From Gemmataceae bacterium (GTDB lineage: Bacteria > Planctomycetota > Planctomycetia > Gemmatales > Gemmataceae): a DNA stretch of 64,000 nt. The stretch's first letter is position 1; each line of letters opens with the position of its first letter. The stretch spans positions 3,133,586-3,197,585 of the forward strand of contig LR594584.1 in the NCBI GenBank assembly GCA_901538445.1, given 5' to 3'. Of the stretch, positions 24,811-32,770 are shown piece by piece. A model generated the notes under the pieces. It was not told where the DNA came from and made no database searches. It saw only the letters and a program-made list of their open reading frames with translations. The translations under genes and the position numbers were made by a program.

Positions 24811-25446
24811 ATGACGGAAGCGGAGTGGCTGGGGTCCGACGACTCCCGGCCGATGTTGGAGATCCTTGGCGGTCGGGAGGACGACCGCAAGCGCCGCTTG
24901 TTCGCGGCGGCCGCCGCGCGCCGGGTCGGCCACCTGTTGCCGGCGGCCGCCGGACCGGCGATCGAGGCGGCCGAGGCGTTCGCGGACGGTCGGATCGATA
25001 AGTCGAAGTTGAAAACGGTGTTCGACGCCATGAGGGCGTCCGCGAACAGGGCCAAGACGGACAAGTCGGCCCACTTTGTGGTTCGCGACGTGGCCCGACT
25101 GTCGGCCTCACAGGCGTGCTGGGACGTCGCCTGGTCCGCAGGGTACGTCGGGGACGACATGCCCGATGGCCGGGACGGCGAGTGGCGGTGCCAGGCGGTC
25201 CTCGTCCGAGACCTGTTCGGCAACCCCTTCCGTGACGTCGCATTCTCGCCGGAGTGGCGCACGTCCACGGTGGTGGCACTGGCGCAGCAGATGTACGAGG
25301 CGCGCGACTTCTCCGCGATGCCGATCCTCGCCGACGCGCTCCAGGACGCCGGGTGCGACAGCGGCGACGTGCTCGACCACTGCCGCGGGCCGGGGCCGCA
25401 CGTCCGCGGGTGCTGGGTCGTCGACCTGGTGCTGGGGAAGGAGTAG
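24811..25446 (+). CDS. Gemmata-type CCRR/RGCWVVD family protein, second copy
   Basis: 211 residues. The N-terminus MTEAEWLGSDDSRPMLEIL is characteristic of this planctomycete family, followed by DRKRRLFAAAAARRVGHLLP. The C-terminus is ILADALQDAGCDSGDVLDHC then RGCWVVDLVLGKE. In this copy the usual CCRR pair is replaced by AARR. GGAGGG lies 8 nt before the ATG, and the start is chosen for that reason. It is related to 8723-9409; function unknown. Confidence 0.78.
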   Translation: MTEAEWLGSDDSRPMLEILGGREDDRKRRLFAAAAARRVGHLLPAAAGPAIEAAEAFADGRIDKSKLKTVFDAMRASANRAKTDKSAHFVVRDVARLSASQACWDVAWSAGYVGDDMPDGRDGEWRCQAVLVRDLFGNPFRDVAFSPEWRTSTVVALAQQMYEARDFSAMPILADALQDAGCDSGDVLDHCRGPGPHVRGCWVVDLVLGKE

Positions 25447-25500
25447 GCACGCCGGAAGACTTGGGCCGCTGGCGTCTCGGGAGTTGCCGCGGCGGTCGGG

Positions 25501-25527
25501 TCAGGTGTAGGCACTGCCTACACCTGA
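25501..25527. repeat. Palindrome family copy 2
   Basis: TCAGGTGTAGGCA-C-TGCCTACACCTGA, perfect 13-bp arms, 54 bp after the stop of 24811-25446. It differs from 19007-19031 by a paired G/C to A/T change and one added pair, so symmetry is conserved. Confidence 0.65.
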
Positions 25528-25707
25528 GAGCCGGTTCCCAGGGCCGCAGCCGAGCCCAGACCCCGGGCGGGTCGCGGCCTTTTTTATAGTCGAAGAAAAT
25601 TCCCCGTCGGCCCGTACACAACCGGACACTCCACTCCGACCTGCTGCGGCCCGACTGGTTCCCGACCCGGGCCGGACAATGCCCCCGTCCACCACTCACC
25701 GAACGAC

Positions 25708-25740
25708 GGTGCCCGGGGGCTCTGACCCCCCCCGGGCACC
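25708..25740. terminator. Strong hairpin upstream of AP2-like gene
   Basis: GGTGCCCGGGGG / CCCCCGGGCACC, 12-bp arms with a 9-bp loop, no T-run. It may separate the transcripts of 24811-25446 and 25808-26314. A T-rich string (CTTTTTTATA, 25579-25589) lies before it. Confidence 0.5.
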
Positions 25741-25807
25741 ACTGACGGACGGCGCGCCCGCCCCCCGACACCGGCATCATACCACCGGCCGCTGGGAGGG
25801 TCCGCGC

Positions 25808-26314
25808 GTGCCCACCGAATCCGCCACCCCGATCCGCACGACCGCCCCGCCGCCCGGCGTCGACCACCTCCGGTGCTGGTCGTCCGGGACCGGGTACCGC
25901 AACGTGTACCGGCACGAGTCGAACGCCGGCGGGGTCTGGTACGTCGCGAAGGTGAAGTACGGCGGGCGGCTCCGGGTGCTGGCCGGGAGCCGCAGCCGGT
26001 CCCCGCGGGCGACCGCGGCGGCCGTCGTGGCGTGGTACCGCCGGCGGTACGGGGACCGGTGGCCGGACGCCCTGCGGTGGCGGAAGTTCAACGCGCGGAA
26101 GGTGTGGTACTCGCGGAAGCGGGGCGGGTTCCTGGCGGCCGTGTGGCTGTGGGGCGACCGGTGCGAGGTGCGGCGGCTGACGCGGGGCGGCGACGTCCGC
26201 CCGGGCGCGCCCCCGGTGGTGTTCCAGACCCGGGCCGAGGCGGTGGCGGCGTGCCGGGCGTTCGCGGCCGACCGGTGGGGGCTGTTCGGCCCCGCCGCCC
26301 TGTGGCGGGCGTGA
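25808..26314 (+). CDS. Protein with two AP2-like units
   Basis: 168 residues from GTG 25808. Residues 35-90 (GYRNVYRHESNAGGVWYVAK, then YGGRLRVL and TAAAVVAWYRRRYGD) follow the AP2/ERF pattern of three strands and a helix (compare GxRGVYxxxxGRWxA). A second similar unit follows: KVWYSRKRGGFLAAVWLWGD and QTRAEAVAACRAFAADRWG. AP2 units are found in phage homing endonucleases and in DNA-binding proteins; no HNH domain is visible here. A bidirectional terminator lies downstream. Confidence 0.55.
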   Translation: MPTESATPIRTTAPPPGVDHLRCWSSGTGYRNVYRHESNAGGVWYVAKVKYGGRLRVLAGSRSRSPRATAAAVVAWYRRRYGDRWPDALRWRKFNARKVWYSRKRGGFLAAVWLWGDRCEVRRLTRGGDVRPGAPPVVFQTRAEAVAACRAFAADRWGLFGPAALWRA

Positions 26315-26645
26315 CCCGGACGGTATCAAACCCCATCATTTCCGCCGCCCGCCTGGTGGGAAATGACGGACTGCGGGCCGCTCGCCGGCTCCAAAATGAC
26401 AGAATCGCCGGCAGCCGCGTTTCAAAAGCGATCATCGCGGCCGACCTCCAAGCGGCTCGGGTCCGGTCCGCGAGATTGAAGGAAATTGAAGGGACGAGCC
26501 CGGCGGGTGGAGGGTGGATGTTGCTGTATTCCGGCCGACTGTTGATCCGGCCCGTGACCGCCGCAGGGCTCAAAAATCCCGCCCGAGTTTTGGCGGTTTT
26601 TATCACGCCCGCGGGCCGTCTGGCGGACGAAACGCGACCCGCATT
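26315..26645. other. Intergenic stretch with hairpins
   Basis: No trusted gene. TCATTTCC (26336-26343) and GGAAATGA (26359-26366) form an inverted repeat, and a bidirectional terminator is at 26573-26602. The rightward frame remains open but has no start or family resemblance. A small structured RNA is possible. Confidence 0.4.
26573..26602. terminator. Bidirectional terminator between convergent genes
   Basis: AAAAATCCCGCC-CGAGTTTT-GGCGGTTTTTAT. The stem CCGCC/GGCGG has TTTTT on one side and AAAAA on the other, so it can act in both directions between the AP2-like gene and the leftward gene ending at 26646. Confidence 0.7.
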
Positions 26646-27284
26646 TCAACGGTTTTCAACAGGTGCCGCGGCTGCAGCCTCGTCACTTGTGGTTCGCCCG
26701 ACGGCACTTGCGACGACGACGGTGACGGCCTGCCCGCCGGGGAGGGTGCCGCGGAGGGTGAGGGGCGCGTCCGCGGGCGGCCGGAACTCGGCCTCGACCC
26801 GGGTGCCCGCCCCGAACAGCCGCGCGGCCAACCGGACCGCGCGGCGGAGGTCGCGGACCCGGACCGTCGCGGAGCCCGCCGGGCGGCTGACGGTCGCCGC
26901 CCCGACCACCTCCCCGGCCAGCCGCGCCGGGACGAGCGGGCCGGGCACGGGTGCGGCCGGGAACCCGCCCTCGCCCGCCGCGGTCGCCACGCACAGTTCC
27001 GGGGCGTCGTCGGTCCCCGATACGGTGACGGCGGGTGCCCCGACGGCGGCGGCGTGGGTGAGCGCCGCGGCGAGGTCCGTGGCACTCACGACGAGCTGCG
27101 CGCCGGGTGTGACGCCTGTGGCGGCCAGGGTGGCGGCGGCCACGACCCCCACGCCGACGGGGACGGTGAGTCGCACCTGCCCGCGGAGGATGGCGTCGAG
27201 AGCGACGGCCGGGGGCGTGTGCCGGAGCGGGGCGGCGGCGGCCACGAGGGGCAGGAGGTCGGTCGGGACGGGGACGGGCGTCAT
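26646..27284 (-). CDS. Hypothetical protein with clamp-like features
   Basis: 212 residues, very Ala/Val-rich. AAAGGAACC lies before the ATG at 27284. Alternating hydrophobic strands (VPVGVGVVAAATLAATGV; QLVVSATDLAAALTHAAA) and a C-terminus PLTLRGTLPGGQAVTVVVAS loosely recall a DnaN domain (strand pairs, PGG turn, C-terminal VMP strand). It lies downstream of the replicase in the same orientation. Calling it a sliding clamp would be a guess; otherwise not recognised. Confidence 0.5.
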   Translation of the reverse strand: MTPVPVPTDLLPLVAAAAPLRHTPPAVALDAILRGQVRLTVPVGVGVVAAATLAATGVTPGAQLVVSATDLAAALTHAAAVGAPAVTVSGTDDAPELCVATAAGEGGFPAAPVPGPLVPARLAGEVVGAATVSRPAGSATVRVRDLRRAVRLAARLFGAGTRVEAEFRPPADAPLTLRGTLPGGQAVTVVVASAVGRTTSDEAAAAAPVENR

Positions 27285-27579
27285 GGCGGTTCCTTTCGGG
27301 GTTGGTCGGAGGGCGTAGCGTCGTGTGGCTGGTCTGGGTGCGAGGCGTGTGAGCGAAACACCACTTCACGCCGCGGAGCCCGGAGCGCTCCACGACCCCG
27401 AGCGCCTCGAAGTAGGTCGGCACAGCGTCGAGTTCCCGCCACCGGCCCCCGCTGACGCGGTAGAGGACGACGACGGGCGGGGCGTCGCCCGGCCCCTTTT
27501 TAACTGTGCCGGGAAATTCCCCGGTCGATGCGGTGGCACGAGAACCTCGGTGTGGTGGAGCCCGGCCGCACGGCGATAA
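27285..27579. other. Stretch with possible leftward remnant
   Basis: A leftward frame reads PPVVVLYRVSGGRWRELDA and then PTYFEALGVVERSGLRGVKW, which looks like coding sequence. It has no good start codon and runs without a stop into the gene at 26646-27284 in another frame. Copy B of the TTTTTAA/GGGAAATTC motif lies at 27499-27524. It may be a small gene with an unusual start or a decayed one. Confidence 0.35.
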
Positions 27580-27822
27580 TCACGGCGAGGTTTTGAGGGT
27601 TTTTGAGGACACGCCGCGGGTCGCGCGCTTCGGCGGGGACGGGTCGCGCCACCGGGCCACGCGGCCGTTGCACGCCGCCACCTTCCACACGTGCCCGTCG
27701 CCGCGGAGCCGCCACCACTGGGGGTGCTTGATCCGGCTGAGCATGCGGCACCCGGCCTCCAGCCCGATGGTGCCGATCCGCTGCCAGCCGTCGCCGACGA
27801 AGTGCTCAAGAATCAGGGACAT
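27580..27822 (-). CDS. Small hypothetical protein
   Basis: 80 residues from ATG 27822 with a strong AGGAGG. Translation starts MSLILEHFVGDGWQRIGTIG and contains LSRIKHPQWWRLRGDGHVWK, then a basic tail. The first ten codons overlap the upstream gene by 10 bp. Unrecognised. Confidence 0.6.
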   Translation of the reverse strand: MSLILEHFVGDGWQRIGTIGLEAGCRMLSRIKHPQWWRLRGDGHVWKVAACNGRVARWRDPSPPKRATRGVSSKTLKTSP

Positions 27823-28034
27823 GGTGAACCTCCTGTGGATTCTGTTGGTGCCTTCGCGTCGTCGTTCGGGGACTTCCCCGCGGGCCGGGTGATCCAGTGC
27901 CCGTGCCGGTGACCGCCGGCCCCGATCAGCACGTTCGCCTCGCACTCCGTCGGGGCCGAGGCCACGCGCTTCCAGCGGTGCCGGCGTGACGGCCTGTACC
28001 ACACCGAGAAACCGGTTTCGGCCGCGTCACTCAT
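27813..28034 (-). CDS. Small hypothetical protein
   Basis: 73 residues (MSDAAETGFSVWYRPSRRHR then WKRVASAPTECEANVLIGAG). CGAGGGCGAG precedes the ATG. The short beta-like pattern around FSVWYRP and a Pro/Lys-rich tail give no family. It sits between two small genes of the replicase operon. Confidence 0.55.
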   Translation of the reverse strand: MSDAAETGFSVWYRPSRRHRWKRVASAPTECEANVLIGAGGHRHGHWITRPAGKSPNDDAKAPTESTGGSPCP

Positions 28035-28052
28035 GTCTCGCCCTCGTGGGGT

Positions 28053-28334
28053 TCAGAACTGGATCTCGATCAGGACGCCCGCGGCCAGGAGGATCCGGTA
28101 GCCGGCGCTACCGTCTACGAAGTCCGTGGGGTTAACCGCCATGACCGCCGCCGTGTGGGCCTGGATCAGGGCCGCGTGGTCGCGGTCGGTGAAGTCCTCG
28201 GGGCCGATCCGCTCCCGGTGGACGTACCGGACCAGTTCCGTGAGAGCCGGGGTCGCGTCGCTCCCCGCTCGCTCGACGTCGTCGCACAGCATTGCCAGCT
28301 CGAACTGCTGCCGACCGCTCAGTTCCTTCGCCAC
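28053..28334 (-). CDS. Small hypothetical protein downstream of replicase
   Basis: 93 residues from GTG 28334 with GGGAGGG upstream. It starts VAKELSGRQQFELAMLCDDV and has helices (ALTELVRYVHRERIGPEDFT) and a hydrophobic C-terminus (YRILLAAGVLIEIQF). Not recognised. It starts 38 bp after the replicase stop. Confidence 0.6.
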   Translation of the reverse strand: MAKELSGRQQFELAMLCDDVERAGSDATPALTELVRYVHRERIGPEDFTDRDHAALIQAHTAAVMAVNPTDFVDGSAGYRILLAAGVLIEIQF

Positions 28335-28372
28335 GGTCCCTCCCTCACAGGTGTTACCCACTCTTGACCTCC

Positions 28373-31300
28373 CTACCCGCCCCAGGTGCGGCCGACGGTC
28401 GCCTCGACCTCGACGGCCACCGGCGCGATGAGCGGGGCCATGCCGTCGACCATCGCCGCCTTGACCCACTCAACGGTTGCCGCGGACTTGGCCTCGTCGC
28501 ACTCGACCACGATCTCGTCGTGAACGAACAGCACCGGGAAGGCGTCCGGGCACCGGTCCCGCCGCTCCCACAGGAGCGCGAGGGCCGCCTTGAGCCCGTC
28601 GGCCCCGGTGCCCTGCACCGGCGTGTTGAGGGCTTCGGTGATGTTCGGGTACGGCGCGCGGCAGGCGGGCTTCTTGGCGACCGGCAGGAGCCGTCGCCGG
28701 CCGGCGAGGGTCCGGACGTCGTGGACCGCGTCCGGGTCCGCGTCGAACTTCGCCTTGATGGTGTTCCGCACCTTCTGGTGCCACGCCCGCAGCCCGGCGT
28801 AGGTCTTGAAGAACGTCTCCCGGTGGGCGGTCGCCTCGGCCTCGGTGAGCGTCACCCCGTAGCTGCCGAGGGCGTAGGCCATCAACCCCTTCGCGCCCTG
28901 CCCGTAGAGCAACCCGAAGTTCACGCTCTTTGCGAGCTGGCGGTCCGCCTTGCCCACCTCGTCCTTGCCGAGCAGCGCGCGGGCGGTGAGGGTGTGGATG
29001 TCCTCGCCGCTGCGGTACGCGGCCAGCATCCGCTTGTCGCCGGTCAGCTTCGCGGCGATCCGCAGCTCGATCTGCGAGTAGTCAGCCTTCACCAGCGTGC
29101 GGCCCGGCGGGGCGACGAAACACCTGCGGTAGCGGGGGTCGCGGGGGAGCTGCTGGAGGTTCGGCTCCTTGCACGACATGCGGCCGGTGGCCTCGGCCCC
29201 GAGCTGCTTCCACGCGGCGTACACCCGCCCGTCCGCCGCGACGTTCTTCAGCCACGCCTTGCCGTAGGTGCCGACGAGTTTCGCGAGCCCCCGGTACTCC
29301 CGCACGAGGGCCGCGATCGGGTGGTCGATGGCCGCCAGCGTGGCGTCGTCCGTGCCGGTGACGGTGACACCGACCGACGCGAACGCCTCGGTCACTTCCG
29401 CAGGCGCGTTCCAGTTCCGCGACTGGGTCAGGTTGTGGCCCGGGGCGGCGGCGTCGAGCTGCTCACGAACGGCGTCCTGCTTCTGCTCGGCCTCGGCCGC
29501 GAGTGCCTCCCACGCCGGGCGGTCGAACCCGACTCCCTTCGACGACGCCCACGCCACGGCGGGCACCGCCGCCATCTCCGCGTCGAGCACCCGGGAGAGC
29601 TTGGCAGCGGCCGCCCGCTCCCTCAGCACCGCCCACGCAGCGGGCGGGGTCTCGGCGTCCCGGGCCGCGTACCCGAGCATCTCGGGGGTGAGCGCCTTCG
29701 ACCAGTCCGCCTTCTGCTCCGTCTTGTTGAGGGTGACGCCCAGCACGCGGGCCGCCACGTCCTTGAGCCCGTGCCGGGTCTGGAACTCGCCGGCGTGGAG
29801 CACCTGGGACGCCAGCATGGTGTCGGCGACCCGACCGGGGACGAACCCCAGGCGGGCGAGGAACGCGAGGTCGAACGCGAGGTTGTGCCCGCACACGCCG
29901 GCGCGGGCCAGCACCTCGAACACCTCCTCCAGCGCGGTGCGGGGGTCGGCGAAGGCGCTCAGGTCGACCACGAACGTACCGCGGGCGGTCGCCAACTGGA
30001 TCAGCCGGACCCGGTCTCGGGACGGGTCCAACCCCGTCGTCTCGGTGTCCAGCCCGACCACCCCGCCCCCGTCCTCGATGGCGGTGACCACGTCCGACAG
30101 CCCGGCCGCGGTGGTGACCAGCGTGTACGGGGTCTGCACGACGATCGCCCCGGGGGCGGCGGTAGGCACGGAAGCCTGATTTCTCGCTTCGGGGTGTTGC
30201 ACGACGCACGATGTTTCCGACGATCGGTTTTCGAAGCCGCCAGCTACCTCACCCGAAATGCCGACTGGGTCGGGCTTTACGACGCCACCTGGAACGGGCG
30301 TCGGGGGCGGCCCTTCGGGCGGTCCGGGGCGATCGTCGGAAGCACCCCCGAAGTCTGTGTCGTCGTCCCCGGGGCGATCGTCGGAAACGTCGTGCGTCGT
30401 GCAGGGCTCGGGACCGGGATTCTCGCCTTCGGCGGGGGGCGGGGTGAACACGAAGTACGCCACCCGGCGGCCCCCCTTCGGGTCCGCTTCGCCGTCCACC
30501 CACGCCCCCAGCCCGAGCCCGACGAGTCGCTCGAGGTCCAGGGCCGCGTCCTCCTTGGTGCGGTACCTCCGACTGTTCGCCTGCTGCAGCGTCTTCACCG
30601 ACACCCGCCCGCCGTTCCGGTCGGCCAGCCGGGTCACCAGCTCGACGAGCCGGCGGACCTCCTTCTCCTCGTCCGACTGGTGGATGGTCCGGTAGACGCG
30701 GTCGGCCTCCCGGGCGAACCACTCGGCCAGCGCGATGCCGCACTCCAGGCTCTCGGCGGACACGGGGTCGGTGTCCTCCAGCGAGCCGGCCTTCAACACG
30801 CAGTGGTGGATCAGCGCGAACCGCCCCGGCAGCGCCTCCAGCTTCGCCAGGGCGGCCGCCTCCGCTCCCTCGGCCTCGAACTGCCTGAGTCCCCAATCGT
30901 TCACGAACTGCTTCATCCTCTCCCGGGCGGGGCGCGAGAGGGGCACCACGACCGGCTTCGGGTCGCCGTCCTCGTCCACCTCGGCGGCGAGGTCGTACAG
31001 GGCCGCGAGGGACGCGGCCGCCTGCTCCTTCACGCCCTCGTCGATGCCCGCGTCGGTCCACACCTTGGGCGTCCGCGGCGGCATGCAGAACAGGATGCGG
31101 GCGACCAGCCCGCTCTCGAAGAACCCGGCGGTCATCAGCCGGCCGAGCGTGCCCGGCTGGATGCCCCCGGTCACCGACGCGGCCCCGAACGGGACGTACA
31201 CGGTCGGCTTGTCGCCCGTCTTCCGGTCGTAGATGATCGGCCCGGCCCGGTGGATCGACAGCCAGTTCGTCTCGTCGCTGGCCCCGGACGCGCCCTTGTA

Positions 31301-32761
31301 CTTGGTGAAGCTCGTGACCCACCCGGCCAGCTCGTCGCGGTACAGCAGCACCCCGCGGCGGTTGTCGTCGAGGATGCCGGACAGTTTCTCGATGGTGATG
31401 TCGCCGACGATGCTCCGCTTGAGCAGCGGCTTGGGCGGCGGGTCGCCCCGGTCCGGGTCGTCGGCCCGCTCCTTGTACTCCGCCACCTCCCGCTTGTAGT
31501 CCTGCAACTTCTCCTTGTACTCCTTGACCTGCTTCTTCTGACGGGCCTGGACGAGGTCCACGGACAACTCGGCCGCGGGCGACTTGCGGCCCCCGGACTC
31601 CTGGACGACGCACGTCCACAGTACGGCCGGCTCGAACCACTCGGCCCCGAGGTGGACGCGGCGGGTGGTGCCGATGGCGGAGGCCAGCACCGCCAGCACC
31701 GGGAGCGCGACCAGCGCCTCGTCGCACTTCAGGGCGGCCGCCCCCTGGGCCACGAACGCCGCCCACGGCTCCGGCAGGCAGCGGGTGGGGAACGGGGCGT
31801 AGGCCGGGATCGGCACGTACCGCGGCTTCGGGGCCGCACGACCGCACGACGTTTCCGACGATCGCCCGTTGCCCATCGTGGGCTTCGGCTCGCGGCGGAT
31901 CTTCAGCCAGGTCCGCACCTGGTTCACCACGGCCGGACCCGCGGCACCAACGGCCTGCTGGAACGACGGCCACCCCGCCGCGGTCTCGCCGTTGCGGAGC
32001 CGCTCGGCCGTGGTCCGCACCGCCGTCAAGCGGTCCTTCAGTTCGGTGTCGCCCGCGGCGGCGCACACGGCGGTGACGAACGCCTCGACCAGCTCCTCGG
32101 GCCACCCGGCCCGGAGCAACCCGCCGGCCAGTGCCAGCGAGGCGTTGTGCCGCCCGCCCCCCGGCCAGTGCCGGGCGATCAGAGCGGCCGAGGCGACCCG
32201 GCTGACGGCCGCGTGCAACTCCTTGACGCACACCCGTGCCGGCTCGCCCGACCGGTACCACACGCACGGCTCTGCGGTCGCGTGCCCGCCCTCGGGGTCG
32301 GCCGGGTAGACGGACGGGGGGACCACCGACTGCCCGCCGGTGCTCCGCAGTTCGAGTAGGAGCGACTTGCTCCGGTCCGTGTTGGTGGGGTCGCTGAACT
32401 TCTCGGCCGCCCGCTTCGGCGGCTCGTCCACAACGTACCAGTGGTGCGACGTCGGGGCGGACGCCCGCCCGGACACCATGCCCGTCGGCGGCAGGAGGTG
32501 TGGGGCGGCGACAATCGCCTCGGGCGAGTCCGAATCGACATCGACCACCCCGCTCGGGTCGCCGAGCAGCACGCCCATGTTGCTGTCGACGGCGAACCGC
32601 TCGTCGATCTCGTCCTCGTCGATCCGCCACTCGGGCCACGCCTCGCCGGCGGGCTTCTTGGACCGCGCCGGGAGCGGGATCGGGTACAGCCCGCGGCGGC
32701 GGAGCTGGCGGGCGGCCTCGCGGACGTCGCGGGGCTTGCCGTTGGGCGTGGTGCCGTTCAC
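28373..32761 (-). CDS. Prim-Pol / DUF3987 / 3'-5' exonuclease / DNA polymerase A fusion
   Basis: 1462 residues in one frame. Residues 10-190 are a bifunctional primase/polymerase (PF09250): GVVDVDSDSP with Asp74, Asp76 and Asp78, and SHHW at 105-108. Residues 315-770 match DUF3987, with a P-loop-like ESGGRKSPAAE (388-398) and LLYRDELAGW (472-481). A Lys/Glu coiled coil lies at 405-435. A DnaQ-like exonuclease begins at VVGLDTETTGLD (Asp905, Glu907). Polymerase A motifs are DYSQIELR (1227-1234), RQLAKSVNFGLLYGQG (1274-1289) and VHDEI (1413-1417). It could prime and extend DNA alone, with the DUF3987 part as a probable helicase-like module. The fusion is much longer than any part alone. Confidence 0.92.
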   Translation of the reverse strand: MNGTTPNGKPRDVREAARQLRRRGLYPIPLPARSKKPAGEAWPEWRIDEDEIDERFAVDSNMGVLLGDPSGVVDVDSDSPEAIVAAPHLLPPTGMVSGRASAPTSHHWYVVDEPPKRAAEKFSDPTNTDRSKSLLLELRSTGGQSVVPPSVYPADPEGGHATAEPCVWYRSGEPARVCVKELHAAVSRVASAALIARHWPGGGRHNASLALAGGLLRAGWPEELVEAFVTAVCAAAGDTELKDRLTAVRTTAERLRNGETAAGWPSFQQAVGAAGPAVVNQVRTWLKIRREPKPTMGNGRSSETSCGRAAPKPRYVPIPAYAPFPTRCLPEPWAAFVAQGAAALKCDEALVALPVLAVLASAIGTTRRVHLGAEWFEPAVLWTCVVQESGGRKSPAAELSVDLVQARQKKQVKEYKEKLQDYKREVAEYKERADDPDRGDPPPKPLLKRSIVGDITIEKLSGILDDNRRGVLLYRDELAGWVTSFTKYKGASGASDETNWLSIHRAGPIIYDRKTGDKPTVYVPFGAASVTGGIQPGTLGRLMTAGFFESGLVARILFCMPPRTPKVWTDAGIDEGVKEQAAASLAALYDLAAEVDEDGDPKPVVVPLSRPARERMKQFVNDWGLRQFEAEGAEAAALAKLEALPGRFALIHHCVLKAGSLEDTDPVSAESLECGIALAEWFAREADRVYRTIHQSDEEKEVRRLVELVTRLADRNGGRVSVKTLQQANSRRYRTKEDAALDLERLVGLGLGAWVDGEADPKGGRRVAYFVFTPPPAEGENPGPEPCTTHDVSDDRPGDDDTDFGGASDDRPGPPEGPPPTPVPGGVVKPDPVGISGEVAGGFENRSSETSCVVQHPEARNQASVPTAAPGAIVVQTPYTLVTTAAGLSDVVTAIEDGGGVVGLDTETTGLDPSRDRVRLIQLATARGTFVVDLSAFADPRTALEEVFEVLARAGVCGHNLAFDLAFLARLGFVPGRVADTMLASQVLHAGEFQTRHGLKDVAARVLGVTLNKTEQKADWSKALTPEMLGYAARDAETPPAAWAVLRERAAAAKLSRVLDAEMAAVPAVAWASSKGVGFDRPAWEALAAEAEQKQDAVREQLDAAAPGHNLTQSRNWNAPAEVTEAFASVGVTVTGTDDATLAAIDHPIAALVREYRGLAKLVGTYGKAWLKNVAADGRVYAAWKQLGAEATGRMSCKEPNLQQLPRDPRYRRCFVAPPGRTLVKADYSQIELRIAAKLTGDKRMLAAYRSGEDIHTLTARALLGKDEVGKADRQLAKSVNFGLLYGQGAKGLMAYALGSYGVTLTEAEATAHRETFFKTYAGLRAWHQKVRNTIKAKFDADPDAVHDVRTLAGRRRLLPVAKKPACRAPYPNITEALNTPVQGTGADGLKAALALLWERRDRCPDAFPVLFVHDEIVVECDEAKSAATVEWVKAAMVDGMAPLIAPVAVEVEATVGRTWGG
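30199..30226. repeat. 28-bp motif in replicase linker, copy 1
   Basis: This copy ends with GTTTCCGACGATCG and encodes RSSETSCVV on the gene strand (residues 846-854). It differs at one base from the inverted copy at 30375-30402. Confidence 0.7.
30375..30402. repeat. 28-bp motif in replicase linker, inverted copy 2
   Basis: This copy starts CGATCGTCGGAAACG and reads opposite to copy 1, so the protein sequence differs (CTTHDVSDDRPG, residues 787-798). The 18 bp at 30324-30341 are a partial further copy (CCGGGGCGATCGTCGGAA). Confidence 0.7.
31837..31865. repeat. 28-bp motif in replicase linker, copy 3
   Basis: Same orientation as copy 1, with one inserted base. It encodes GRSSETSCGR (residues 299-308), exactly between the Prim-Pol and DUF3987 domains. 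Confidence 0.65.
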
Positions 32762-32770
32762 GAAGAACTC

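Noticed and set aside
28292-32359. Very long rightward frame opposite the replicase
   Set aside because: Shadow of a strongly coding strand in GC-rich DNA; no motif in its translation.
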